Part shown: piece after piece, positions 8,998 through 19,364 of the stretch
How positions within the stretch are numbered: the first letter of the stretch is position 1
How the letters are laid out: each line of letters starts with the position of its first letter
NCBI GenBank assembly: GCA_027605045.1
Contig: JAQFWX010000199.1
Coordinates: 1-43,840, forward strand
From: Phallus indusiatus
Taxonomy: Eukaryota > Basidiomycota > Agaricomycetes > Phallales > Phallaceae
DNA length: 43,840 nt
Direction: 5' to 3'
The notes under the pieces: generated by a model
The model's database searches: none
What the model was told of the DNA's origin: nothing
Seen by the model: only the letters and a program-made list of their open reading frames with translations
Position numbers and translations under genes: made by a program

Positions 8998-11436
8998 TCA
9001 AGATTTAGCAGGCGAACCGCAAATACAATTGGAGAAATTGGATAGAACCATAGACACCGAATATATATGTCCCATCTCTGCAGTTCCATCCGGTATAAAG
9101 TCAAATAAACCCTTATATAGACCCGGTAAGAGTGGCGTCTCACCTCCTCTGCTGTTATCGTCCTCATCATCGTCATAACGCTCTTTATCTCCATAGGAAC
9201 CCATAGTCTGAGGACCTACAGCAGGTGACGTAGGTTGAGATGCTCCTGGAGAAGACAACGACGTATTAAAATTCCTGGATAGATCGTTCAAAGTGGGCGT
9301 GAACGGGTCTTCATCATCTCGGCCAGCTACGCCTGCGCCTCCAACTCTACTGCCTCTAGATCCGCTTCCACTTCTGTTGTTTCCGCTTCCAAACCCTGAC
9401 CACATCCTGGACCACCACCCTCTTGCATTTGTGCCCCATCCGAACCCAAACCCCGACCTATGTGTGCTCCCGCTTTCACTGCTCGCGCACAAAGAAGAGG
9501 CGGATGCTGAGGTAGAATCGCGACCCCTTTCAGGTTTGCATATCCCAGGCGGACCATACTTTTTCTACATTTTTTTGATGACCTTGGGAGCGTCAGCACC
9601 TCCACCAGTATGACGTTTATCTGCTATGAGAAAAGCAAAATCGCGGATGAGGATTTGTCCTGATGGGACGGAAGTACTGGGAGGCGCAGGGGCTGACGTA
9701 GTTGGCGTCATAGCTGAAGGGGCCACCTGAGATTGTGGAATGGTTGGAAGAGTAGAGATATTGGACAATGTCGACAACCTTTTGTTTTGGTTCGGGTTCG
9801 AGCCGACAGAAAGATTCGACAGGGTAGACAGTCTTTTGGAAGGCGTCGCCGTCCCATTTGTCGCAGCAGTAGTGATAGGACTATTACCCGGATTAGCACC
9901 GTTGCTGATACCAGAAGCAGAAGAGAGCCTTGACTGTCTGTGTGATCCGCTTGGTGACTGTGAAGGTGTTCGAGACGGCGTGGGAGAAGGCGGGGCAGGA
10001 CGAGACAAAGAGAGCGCGGCCTTGGATGAATTTGAGGAAATGGAAGAAGTGCGTGCAATAGACGTAGCACCTGCAACGTTAGAAGGTGTAGGGATAGCTC
10101 GGCCCGAGCCTAAAGATGGCGAAGAAGGCTTTGCGGAAACTGTATAACTTGCTGTATGGTGTCAATGAGTCCAAGTGAACTAGATGACGGTAACGCTGAG
10201 TCTAGCTGAGAATGACTGAGAAGAAGAGGAGAACTCGGAGGCAGGTCGAAAGTTCAGAAGCAGTGGGGCACTCTCATTGCCACTCAGTTGTAATAATCCG
10301 ACGGCACTGCAGTGCCATTCGATAACTTCCATAACGGTGCCAAATCTACGTCCATCATGGCCGAGTTACACAATGCTAGCAGTGCTGACACTGTTCGGAG
10401 TGTTTGTCCCGGAGCCGGGAGCTGAGGCTGATGATGGTGATGACGATGAGTTGTTCTTTTTTAAGCGTTTTGTTTGAGGCAGAGTAAATTCTAGTACACC
10501 AGGTTTGGGTGACGGGACGAATCCACTTCCTGGACTCGGAAACGGTGGGTTATGGCTGATGATTTGTCTGCGGTAATATGAAACGGCTGAGAATCGTCTA
10601 AAGGAGAGTGAAGAAAATAAAACCAAGGAATTTATCGTGGATTGTTTAGCATTTCGCTAAGAGGATTGATCGTAAGAAGACAAACCTTTTGAAAGATCTG
10701 GGGACAAAGGCGGCGAGGAAGAAGTAGGTGAAGTAGGTGAGAACGTGGTTGTCATTGTGAGGTTGGTTTTACTTTCAGTATCAAGGTCGCCATCCTTGTG
10801 TCGCTCTTTACAATCTTGGGAATTTCCTTCGTTGTCATTGATCTTCGGATTACGGTAGCGGAGGCAACAGAAAGGCGAGAGCAACGAGAAAAGGGGAGCA
10901 CAGAAAGATAATGACAAGGTTCGTCGTCGGGTTCGCGGTGTACCATGTGACGATAAATAAGAGTTTGATAAAGGCGATGGAAGAAATGGTGACGATTCCA
11001 ATTTAGAATCCATCTTGGCAAAGGCTAATTGCACTGTAGCACAAGCTTGCGACGATTTGATTTACTATTGCAAATAAAAGTACGTGAAACGATGTCAGGA
11101 TAAAGAATGTGTTAAAATTAATCGTGGTGCTTACCTGGTCCTAAACAAGCTTTCGCAGAATAAGCATTATCATAGGTGGAAGGGGATCATCAACTGCGAG
11201 AGAGAGAGAGAAAGAGAAAGAGATAATAAGTGATTATAACAACCATCGCGACAGTTATTCATACCTTGTAAGTCGCAAATACAGCATACCACTCTATGGT
11301 TTTCTAAAACATTCTTGTTGTTACTGGATTCTTCGCTTGGTGGTGGTTCGTCGACAGCCTTTCCCTTGTTTATTGAAGGTTGCTGGGCTTTTGCGACGGT
11401 GGAATTGGAGGCCAGCCAGCATTCGTGTTTGCACAA
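8998..11436 (-). pseudogene. Broken multi-exon gene for an SH3-domain protein
   Basis: Readable parts on the minus strand, 5' to 3', are as follows. A Cys-containing N-terminal exon (CKHECWLAS...VVCCICDLQ, 11,436-11,265) is followed by short pieces around 11,190-11,120 whose frames do not join cleanly. Then come a Ser/Pro-rich exon at 11,034-10,690, an exon around AVSYYRRQIISHN, a long Ser-rich part with two RLSTLSN repeats, and an ILIRDFAFLIADKRH motif. A Gly/Trp-rich stretch and an acidic stretch lead to LLPGLYKGLFDFIPDGTAEM, the beginning of an SH3 fold as in fungal ALYxFEPEGxxEM proteins. Two lesions are visible: an in-frame TAG at 9,565-9,567 with the same frame open for about 190 codons beyond it, and loss of SH3 similarity right after AEM (about 9,073). 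Parent function is not assigned. Confidence 0.5.
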
Positions 11437-11439
11437 GGG

Positions 11440-12335
11440 AGATGGGATGTCGATGATAGAAATGGAGGGATATTCGGTTGAATAAGGAGAAGGTTTAGTC
11501 AGCGTAGCAAAAATGTAGATAAAAAAAGACTTACAAGATTAGGGCTAAAGACGAACGAGTGAAGTCATATACGAAACGTAGACAGTACGAAGAAAGGTTT
11601 GGGCGGGAACAGCCGAAAGGTGGCACCCAAGAAAGTTCGCTAGCTGAGAATATGACATCATGTCACATAATGTGACCTGATACGCAAAATTCTGGCCGCG
11701 AACCCCCGAACGGAGACGCCCGAGACTTAAGATACTCTAAGAATAAAGTCGTGACGTAATGTCACGTGACAAGTTAATTATATTAAATCTATAGATAAGA
11801 TAATTAGAATCAAGCTTCGCGTTCCTGAATTATTTTTAGAGTAACTCTAAATAGAGAACCTTCCGGTAAAAGTAATTATCAGAGGCAATTGTGTGATTTT
11901 TTTATTTTGCTTGTAGAGACCTCAATTCTACTCCAAATTGAAAACGGTAAAAAACGTACTAAATATTTTTTGAATCTCTACATTTTTCGTTTTTGCTTAT
12001 GTAATCGATGAAAGACATCACTGCATAGATAAGCCAGTATCAGGCTAGCCGGATGCACAAAAAAACAAGAATATCTCATTATTTTACTAAGTAATGTGAT
12101 CAAGTTGTACTAATTAAAATTTCTCGGAATATTATTTTACACCATCCCAGACCATAAAATTAAGTGTCTCGAAAATTTGTAAAGTCAATGTAGCTATTCA
12201 TTACTATAGATACAAAACATTGAATTTCTCAAGATTCTACTAAGTAACTGACTGAAACTAAAATAATTAAAAGTGTTCAGAAACACCTCCTGGACCCTCC
12301 AAACACATAAAAATGACATGTCAAAAAAAAGCGTC
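11440..12335. other. Gene-free AT-rich stretch
   Basis: It contains the leader region of the SH3-type gene, several GTGACGTAATGTCACGTGAC-like palindromic words near 11,645-11,770, and the second copy of the dispersed repeat. The rest is AT-rich with no open frame that looks real. Confidence 0.5.
11880..11995. repeat. Dispersed ~120-bp repeat, copy 2
   Basis: It shares the exact start CAGAGGCAATTGTGTGA with the copy at 6,850 and the same order of T-rich, TAGAGACCTCAATTCT, A-rich and AATCTCTACATTTTT blocks. It is closer than copy 1 to the version inside the MITE at 13,250-13,400, where CTCAATTCT and TATTTTTTAATTCTCTACA recur. Confidence 0.6.
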
Positions 12336-12339
12336 AATG

Positions 12340-12585
12340 AAGTACTTCATTGACGGTCCAATTAATATAGTGCCAGGCGTCCAAGCCGAACCTAAGCGAC
12401 GTGATGTCACAGGCATCACGCCAGGTACTGACGTGCGACGCACGAGAGTAGAGAAAGTGAAATAGAGACAGAACAAGGAAATGGAAAGTAAAAGTAAAAT
12501 ATGGAAATGATAAATAAAATAGAAACAAAGTGATGCCGATGATAATAAATAGGAAAATGAGAGACGGCGGTAGCGTACCCTGACA
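12340..12585 (-). mobile_element. Solo or 3' LTR of a Ty3-like retrotransposon
   Basis: Read on the minus strand it begins TGTCAGGGTACGCTACCGCC and runs through a pyrimidine-rich tract to GTGACATCACGTCGCTTAGG and GCCTGGCACT. A second copy in the same orientation lies at about 15,470-15,698. The lower boundary is approximate because the two copies diverge past GCCTGGCACT. Gag remnants lie immediately beyond its TGTCAGGG end. No clear target-site duplication was found. Confidence 0.6.
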
Positions 12586-13850
12586 GTCTTCTTTCGTCAT
12601 AACCGTGATCTTCGGTTATCACCATCATGTATGCGCCTACTGCGTCTTCATTCTCATCCCACTTCATCCCACTCATAGTGGTCCCCTCCCCCGTAGTCTG
12701 CTGCTTCTGCGGTGTCTTGACCTTGTTCAGCGTCATCATACTGTGGGGATTCCTCCACTTCTAGTATGTTACCTCCCATTTATTCCTCTATAATTGTGTC
12801 GAGCAGCTCATCCGCATCGTCTTCATCTTCCTCCTCAACGTGCATCACGTTAGCACGTACCTGTCCCTTTCTAGGGCATTGTGGTCTTAGATGGCCAGTC
12901 TGTCCACATTCATAGCACTTTAGTATGGTGCTACTGCTTCGGGCTTGCGTTCCTGAGCTGACTGGTTGGGTTGTCGTGGTAGTCGACATTCTCGTCGGCT
13001 TAGTCGTACTGCTCGTCGCTGGTCTTACAGCTAGCGCGTTGCTAGTTGTGGTCATACGTAAGGCTCCACACGGGTTGCGGATATCGCGGGTTTTATCCGC
13101 GGGTACCTGCCAAAATACCCGCGGGTCTCGGGTACCCGTCTGGCGGGTACCTGGTGCCTATTTTACCCGGATCGGATACGGATAGCCATTTCAGAAACCG
13201 CGGGTACCCGTGGTAACTGATTACATAAGATATAAGTAACACCTGGGTGAATTTCGAGTAAATTTTGTTGTGATTTTTTTTTTATTTTGGCTCTAGAGAG
13301 CTCAATTCTTACTTAAAATAAAAATAAAAAAATATGCCATTAATATTTTTTAATTCTCTACAAGATATGTCGGGCGCCTATTTTAGGCGCCCATGTCACA
13401 TAGTAACAACTTCTAATATTCTCTAGTCTTACGTGATGTTACATACAAGTAACACACAGGTACCCGCGGGTTATCCGTCACACGGGTTGATCCGTGTGAC
13501 CCTCGGGTATTTGACATTACCCGCGGGTAATATTCGGCTCGGGTCACGGATCAGCCAGGTCCATAAAAAATACCCGCGGGTCGGGTACCCGTATCCGAGG
13601 ATAAAACCCGTGTGGAGCCTTAGTCATACGGGGGATAGTCCTCATGGTATACCGCTTGGTTTTATTTTAGTGCGGTAGTTGTTCTCTTGAGCTTGTCTGG
13701 CCAAGCTTGAATGAGTACCCATTGATTTTACGGGTGTCTGACGTTGAGCTAGTATTGACTTATTATAGTCCCATGCTTGCTCTATGTCGTTCGCGACTAT
13801 GTACAGGAAGGTATTTCTTGCTTACATAATTGAACTCATGGAAAACATGA
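12586..13850 (-). pseudogene. Degenerate Ty3-like gag, interrupted by a MITE
   Basis: The 12,780-13,050 part encodes a Ser/Thr-rich linker and a CCHC zinc knuckle, CYECGQTGHLRPQCP, the nucleic-acid-binding signature of Gag. Beyond it is a Glu/Asp-rich tail typical of gypsy-type Gag ends. The upstream half at 13,630-13,840 reads IVANDIEQAWDYN and then AQRQTPVKSMGTHSS, with frames broken relative to the knuckle. The two halves are split by a 564-bp insertion. No protease, reverse transcriptase, RNase H or integrase is visible, so this is a deleted relic. Confidence 0.72.
13059..13622. mobile_element. hAT-like MITE, 564 bp, with 8-bp target duplication
   Basis: The element starts TAAGGCTCCACACGGGTT and ends AACCCGTGTGGAGCCTTA, a perfect inverted terminal repeat of 18 bp. 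It is flanked by the identical octamer GTCATACG at 13,051-13,058 and 13,623-13,630; 8-bp duplications are the hallmark of hAT transposition. The subterminal parts are full of ACCCGCGGGT and GGGTACCC words in both orientations, a common arrangement of hAT transposase binding sites. It has no coding capacity, so it would depend on a transposase elsewhere. It sits inside gag. The middle (about 13,250-13,400) matches the dispersed repeats at 6.85 and 11.88 kb. Confidence 0.9.
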
Positions 13851-14062
13851 GTTTTCGCTAACTAAAGATTAAACAAAGGGAAATAATACGACATCATGAG
13901 AACCTCTTATATAAGTCGTTCTAGAATAGATTGTTAGTCTAGACGCTAGTCTAGACTCGATCAGTTCGAGTGTAGTTCGAGTTCGGTTCGTCAAGGAGGT
14001 TCGGTCGTAAGTCATTCATCGGAAAACATATCGGAATCGAAGTCATGATTTCGGATCATGAC
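13826..14062. repeat. Segment bounded by two hairpins, possible solo LTR
   Basis: The left end has the palindrome AACTCATGGAAAACATGAGTT and the right end has GTCATGATTTCGGATCATGAC. Read on the minus strand the segment begins TGTCATGATCCG and ends GAGTTCA, the TG...CA pattern of an LTR. A TATATAAG-like word lies inside at about 13,910. No flanking duplication was found, so this is only a suggestion. Confidence 0.35.
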
Positions 14063-14284
14063 ACCTCCCAAATCTCGGTTTGTACGTCTTTAGGAATCGT
14101 ATTATCGAAACACATCACGAGGTATTTTGGCAGTTCTGGTTCACGCATATAGTCTGAGTTAGGCAGAATAAAAAGGTTAGGGAATAAAAGCATGGGGAAA
14201 AAAACCTCAGACCCTCTGGAATAACTTGTAAAGAAAAAAAAAAAAAGACATACAAAAGTAAGGTTTTTGTGCAATAATATAACA

Positions 14285-14420
14285 TTTAAAACATTTGTAT
14301 TTTTTTAATTCTGTCTTTTTCCAGACAGCCAATTTTATCTTCGGTTCCCATACAAAAGAAGTAATGACAAATATTACATTGAATCATTAGAGGGTTTGGA
14401 TTGTCACAATAGCCACAGTG
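14285..14420 (-). pseudogene. Zinc-finger scrap resembling the UPF1-type Cys/His module
   Basis: A short minus-strand frame reads AIIHCGYCDNPNPLMIQCNI and continues CHYFFCMGTEDKIG before running to a stop. The spacing C-x2-C-x10-C-x2-C-x4-C with aromatic residues before the last Cys resembles the N-terminal module of UPF1-like helicases. It is isolated in AT-rich DNA with no neighbouring domain, so it is probably an exon-sized relic of a gene or transposon protein. The family assignment is a weak inference. Confidence 0.35.
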
Positions 14421-14424
14421 AATA

Positions 14425-15420
14425 ATAGCTCATAAGGAATTTAAAATAAAGTAAATAGAAGAAACCAAAATAAAACTAACTTGTGTCATTCTCATTAATC
14501 TTGGACTGGACTGAATTGTTAACATCTAGACTCACATTAGCCATATTAGAAGACTTTCCTAAATAATTTCAATAATATAAGAATAAGAAAATACTGAGAG
14601 AAAAAACTTATGGATTGGAAGGGATTCTTAAGGACTTCACCCTTATTAGAGACTTGTGTAAGGGGTTGTGCATTGGGCTGGTAAAGGATATGATTGTTGT
14701 TGATTTTAGATGAGATTGATTGGGCAGTAATAGAAGGGCATGACATGTTTTCAAAATAACACTTTGAAAAGTGAATAAAATATAGAGAGGTGAGAAGAGA
14801 AAATAAAAAAAGTGCTAATAATGGTGATTCAACTGTTCTCCCTCTTGGACTTTTTCATCAAGCTCTGTAAACTATGTTACCAGTATGCAAAGTTTTCACA
14901 ACAAAAATAGAAGGGATTATGACATATTCTCTATTCCTTTTAAAAAAGCTTGAGAGCAATGAGTATAACTCAATGAGGGGTCCAGCTCAATAAATATTTC
15001 TGTGTTATTTCTGCATATGATCCACCAGTATCATGACTCTTAATATTAGGCCACATCCATACCCATTAATGTTCAACAATGGTGGTTTGAGAAAGTCATT
15101 CACCCTACCCTCACCAAGATTGCAAAGTCAAACAGGGAAGAGTACTTGAGTTTCACTTCTATATTCAAGTAATAAGGATATATCAATTGTGATTTATTTA
15201 ATATCATCCTACCAACTTAGCAGTTTTAATATCTATCTTCATATAGATATTCTAGTAATCTTTATAATTGAACAAGTTGAAAGTATGATTTCACAGCCTC
15301 TGTTAGGGCTACTCAGCTCAAGCTAGAGGGAGGGGATCCTAAGACAATATATTGGAAGGGAAACTAACTACTCACCTAGAGGGAGGGGATCCTAAGAGAA
15401 CAAGCTTAGGGACCCTCACT
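14425..15420. other. AT-rich gene-free stretch with one short duplication
   Basis: No convincing gene is seen. A 22-bp sequence, CTAGAGGGAGGGGATCCTAAGA, occurs twice, at about 15,323 and 15,376. The minus-strand frame at 14,546-14,746 is short, has no homologue that I recognise and is probably chance. Confidence 0.45.
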
Positions 15421-15469
15421 CTAGGTACAGCTACTATATACATAAAACGACGACGCGGCGTGCGGCCCT

Positions 15470-15698
15470 GACACAGCTAAGTGCCAGGCGCCCAAGCCGA
15501 GCCTAAGCGACGTGATGTCACGGGCATCACGCCGTGTACGAGCGCGCAACGCGCGCGAGTAGAGAAGGTGAAATATGGATGGAGAGAATAAACGGAAGGT
15601 AGAGGTAATGCACGGGAAATGTAAATAAGGTAGAAATAAATATATACCGATGATAATAAGTAAGGAAAAATGAGGGGACGCGGTAGCGTACCCTGACA
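15470..15698 (-). mobile_element. LTR, second copy
   Basis: Same orientation and same landmarks as the LTR at 12.4 kb: TGTCAGGGTACGCTACCGCG, ATTATCATCGG, GTGACATCACGTCGCTTAGG and GCCTGGCAC. The two copies have diverged by many substitutions and small gaps, so the insertions are old or independent. Its TGTCAGGG end abuts the dioxygenase relic that follows. Confidence 0.6.
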
Positions 15699-15699
15699 G

Positions 15700-15925
15700 C
15701 CTCACTCTTAGCCTCCAGATATTGGCAGTGTGATACAAGGCTTTCAAAAACCTTGCATTTGACTAATACATTGTCATTGTCCTGGAAGACTTTAATTATA
15801 AAAAAGGAGGTAAGCTTTGTCTCAGAGAAGCTGGATTGAGTTGGAGGTAGCACCAGAGGATCCTCTACTGCTATCATTCACTTCAATACTGGTCTGTAGT
15901 CAGACTGTGCTACTATTAGCCAATT
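15700..15925 (+). pseudogene. Relic of the TET/JBP-like dioxygenase domain
   Basis: On the plus strand, across three frames, it reads YKAFKNLAFD, YIVIVLEDFNYKKGGKLCLR, IELEVAPED and TAIIHFNTGL. These match, in order, the catalytic domain of the gene at 3.8-5.6 kb (HKDFKNLAFG, AIIVLGDFDHKKGGKLRLK, VELEVAPGD, AAITHFNTGL). The HxD metal motif has become YKA, and there are stops and frameshifts. The relic is cut by the LTR at its 5' side. Confidence 0.75.
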
Positions 15926-16655
15926 CAGTACTAACACATGGTCATATTTATCTGTTGTATTTGATAAATAGTAGTTAGACTGCTAAGGTTCTGAATATTA
16001 ATCTACAGTTATATATAGTCTTACTTGAAAGAATTGTAGATCTGAGTCTAAACTCACAATCATTGCAGAATTATTTTACCTGAGAACTTTCTACACTTCA
16101 AAAGCAAAAAAACTAGTGAGGAATATACTTTCAAAAGCTTTCACTGTTACTAGCAGTGATATCTTTTAAACTAGTTTGAGTATATGAGGAGGCTTTAAGT
16201 GTCTTGACTTAGGTTTAGATACCATTTTAATTTTAATGAAATAAAAATATTATGTATTGGATCACTCTTAAATTAATTGGCCTAGCATTCTGAGAAACTG
16301 TAGATCTAAAATCAGTCCTGCTGTCAATGTTTAACCAACCTCAAACAATCCCTTAACTATATCACTTTGTTCTGCCTTAACAAATAGTAAGCCTTACTGG
16401 TGTGGTTGAAGTCTATTTATCTAAGAACTTTCAATTTGTAGTTCAGATTGATTACTGTCATTGGTGGATTAATTATTATTCATTGTGAAATCCCTGGCTT
16501 GTCATACTAAGCCTCTATAATCTCCTTTGAGCTACTTTGATACTGACCTAAGTGGGAAAATAAAGGCGTGACCACCGTGTGTGGCAGACCTCATACACTT
16601 CATGTAAAAAAATTACTCAGAGATTTATTAACACTTAAAACTTAAGGTTAAGTAC
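15926..16655. other. AT-rich gene-free stretch
   Basis: This stretch runs between the dioxygenase relic and the first conserved chromosomal gene. It is rich in stops in all frames. I see no repeat or RNA gene. It marks the boundary between subtelomere and the gene-dense interior. Confidence 0.5.
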
Positions 16656-16658
16656 AAT

Positions 16659-18810
16659 CTAAACTGCCAACGCAATAGGATCATTCAATGTAAACTTCCC
16701 AGCAGCCAATGCTTGCCTACACTCATCTTCTGCATTCATAACCTGAACAAGTTGTTCATGTCCACCCTCCAACTCTGATGCCGAATTTCTCCATATACGC
16801 TGCATCTTAGGATAAGCAAGGCGAATGCGTTCCATGATAGCCAACATTTCACGTGCCGTGTTGTTGGCTGAGGAGTAGGATTGAATCGCGGTTTTCAACA
16901 TAACTATCAACAATCGTCAGTCTGTATTGGAAAAATCAATGTAACACACACAACAATGGATTTCATCATCTTCTGGGTATAAGTCAGCCGACTTGACATA
17001 TGCTTCGCCAGATTTTCTGGACCATTCACGATCCTCAAGGGTAGTTTCCTCACTCTCAAAGCTTGCTTTGCGATAATAGACAAAGCCTCTTATACTATAA
17101 ATGTTTCAACACTGCAGCATATTGAGTTAAAAAAAATGAGATTACCTCCAGGCTGTCGCTTGGGGGTAGCGGTAGAAAGCAAGGTAGAAGTAAGGAACCA
17201 TGCGCATGTTTTCCACTTCTTCTAATGGTGTGTTCTCTACACCGGCAATAATCTCATCTGCTAGAGTCAACAGGCCATCCAGCGTGAACTTGCCAGAGGC
17301 ACGAAGGTGGTTTACATTGTGCCTAAACATTTTTTTTTCAATTAATGAAATGAAACGTATAGATGTAACATACCTGCATGTAAGCATTCATTCGGAGAAC
17401 TTGAACTCCACGGAGAAATGTGGTGTCAAAAATGGTGCCTCGAAGGTCTCGAGGGACATCAGGCCATTCCATCTGTCCAAGCTCTATAAGCTTGCAGGTC
17501 CGATCATACCAGTTGAAAAGCTCATCCCGAGTTATGTGGGATACCTGTCCTAGAAAACCCAGGATAATCCAGGCTCTGATGAGAAGTCAGCAATCGTAGA
17601 GAGAAGATAATGATAGAGAAGACATGAATGCACCGACCGAGCTTGGCAGGCAAGTGCGCCACGGATGCTATCCCAGTTCCCAGTTTGCGATAACCTATGT
17701 TTTGCTAGTCTGATGATCTCCCGAGGTTTTGTCACAGATACCCATGCATTGAATCGACAAATTTCAAATTGTACTGTGCCGAGCGTAAAGTTTATCAGTC
17801 AGAAGGTAGTTGGAATGTAACGTGCTCACAGTATTGGTTATAGTCTTTGACCAGTGAATCGTCTCCTTTCAGAATAATACATCGCTCCTCCGTCAGAATA
17901 GCATTGCTTAATTCTTCCAGACCACCAACCCTCCCACCCATTAAGCCATTAGGATACACCGTAAGGCTTTTAAGGATTGCTTTCGACCTTTCCAAACCCT
18001 GACGAATTAAACGCGAGTGAGTTTTGGCTGAAACGCAGGAAATTCCATGAATACGAACTTTCCATGCAGCCAAAACAACCTGACCCTTGAAAAGAATGTT
18101 CGTCAGTCCAATGACAAAGAATATGATTTGATTCTAAAACTGACGCTACTTTCGGCTGGAAGGTCACCCCCCATTTCATCGACCAAGTCCCAAGGCATCC
18201 TTTTATCCACCAAATCTGATTCCTTCATCGTTATATGACGACTCTCTGACAGGAGTTCCATCCGAGTAAAACAGGACTTGTATTGCGCCTTGAGCTTCTT
18301 GTCGGTATCTGAAAGAGTCGAGAGCACTTGGATGCACTCGATGGCTTTTCCGTATGCATCTAAGGCTTCTTTGTAGCTGGAAATACCCTAGATTGAGATT
18401 CAAATAGTGCGTGGTGAGCTTTTCACCGTGTTTTACTTACTTCTAAGGCAGAACCTAACCGACCCCATCCTTTGGCATATTTGGAATCTAGTTCTGTAGC
18501 CTGAAAAAACAAAAGGTGGGAATGGGTAGTGGAGTATTTTGTAAAGCTGTATACTTTTTGCGCGTCTTCACGAGCCTGTTCATATCTAGCTAGATGAGAT
18601 CAAAGGCAAGAACAGGGAAAAGAGACGAGAAAATGGGACAAACTGTCTGAGAGCGAGATGACATGCAGCACGATTTGCAAATAAAATGGCGTTGTCAGAC
18701 ACGGTAGTGATGGCGATCGTGTACTTGTTTATCGCAGCAGTGTGGTCGCCCGCGAGGTAGAGTGCGTTGCCTTCAGCCTTGAGAGCTTCAATTTCTGGCG
18801 GAAGAGACAC
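16659..18810 (-). CDS. TPR-repeat protein (conserved fungal)
   Basis: About ten exons. The N-terminus (PPEIEALKAEGNALYLAGD...AAINKYTIAI...AILFANRAACHLALRQ) is a textbook tetratricopeptide pair of the SGT1/STI1/CNS1 type, which docks Hsp70/Hsp90-like tails or other peptides. The next exons continue it (YEQAREDAQK, ATELDSKYAKGWGRLGSALE, GISSYKEALDAYGKAIE). The larger C-terminal half (VVLAAWKVRIHGIS..., WIILGFLGQVSHITRDELF, MVPYFYLAFYRYPQATAWR, GFVYYRKASFESEE...) has no domain that I can name. The stop follows DPIALAV. The start is uncertain: codon 1 reads as GTG directly after a CTTAG acceptor, so the ATG is probably supplied or split by an upstream exon. It is the first intact-looking core gene from the telomere. 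Confidence 0.75.
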
Positions 18811-18814
18811 TAAG

Positions 18815-19360
18815 CGAAGGCGAGAAAATGTGCAATGGGTGCGTACAGCGAATTAGACAAAAGACCTGGAATGAGAGATGTGGATGGCCGGGGTTATGCG
18901 TACGTACGTGACTAGTGACTCGATACGACGAGTACTAGAAAGGCTTGTAGTTCTTTCCCTATCCCTACAATCGCAGGAGCACCGCAGCGCCAGTACTAGC
19001 ACAGAAGTTTACTCTAGCACCCAGGACATTGAAAAAGATCATCTGACGCATTCCATCACGTATTACGGCATGTTCGAAGGCAGTCTTTAATCAAACCCGA
19101 AATCTCTCCCCTGTCTCGCCACACCATCCCACGAGCGTCCATCTTTCTTGGTCCTTAGCCAAGGCGACGCGATTCTCGAAAGATCTGATACCTTGTTCTC
19201 GTATCATATCCCGTCAAGGCTTCCTTTTCTCCATGCTTTGATGATGAGTGAACGAAATGACCACCCCATGTGACCGTCATACGTATGTGTTTTGGTGAGG
19301 TATTTACATTTTTTTCCATGACAAGTAATAAAAAAGCTCATTCATTCGAATTGTTCAGTA
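18815..19360. other. 5' flank of the TPR gene
   Basis: It should hold the promoter and first exon of the TPR gene. I could not identify the initiating exon with certainty. The plus-strand frame at 18,878-19,090 shows no conserved features. Confidence 0.4.
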
Positions 19361-19364
19361 TCGA

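Noticed and set aside
9293..10147. Plus-strand frames opposite the SH3-type gene
   Set aside because: Shadows of the Ser/Pro-rich minus-strand exons.
15527..15877. Minus-strand 116-residue frame
   Set aside because: It runs antisense through the dioxygenase relic and then into an LTR; it has no own family.
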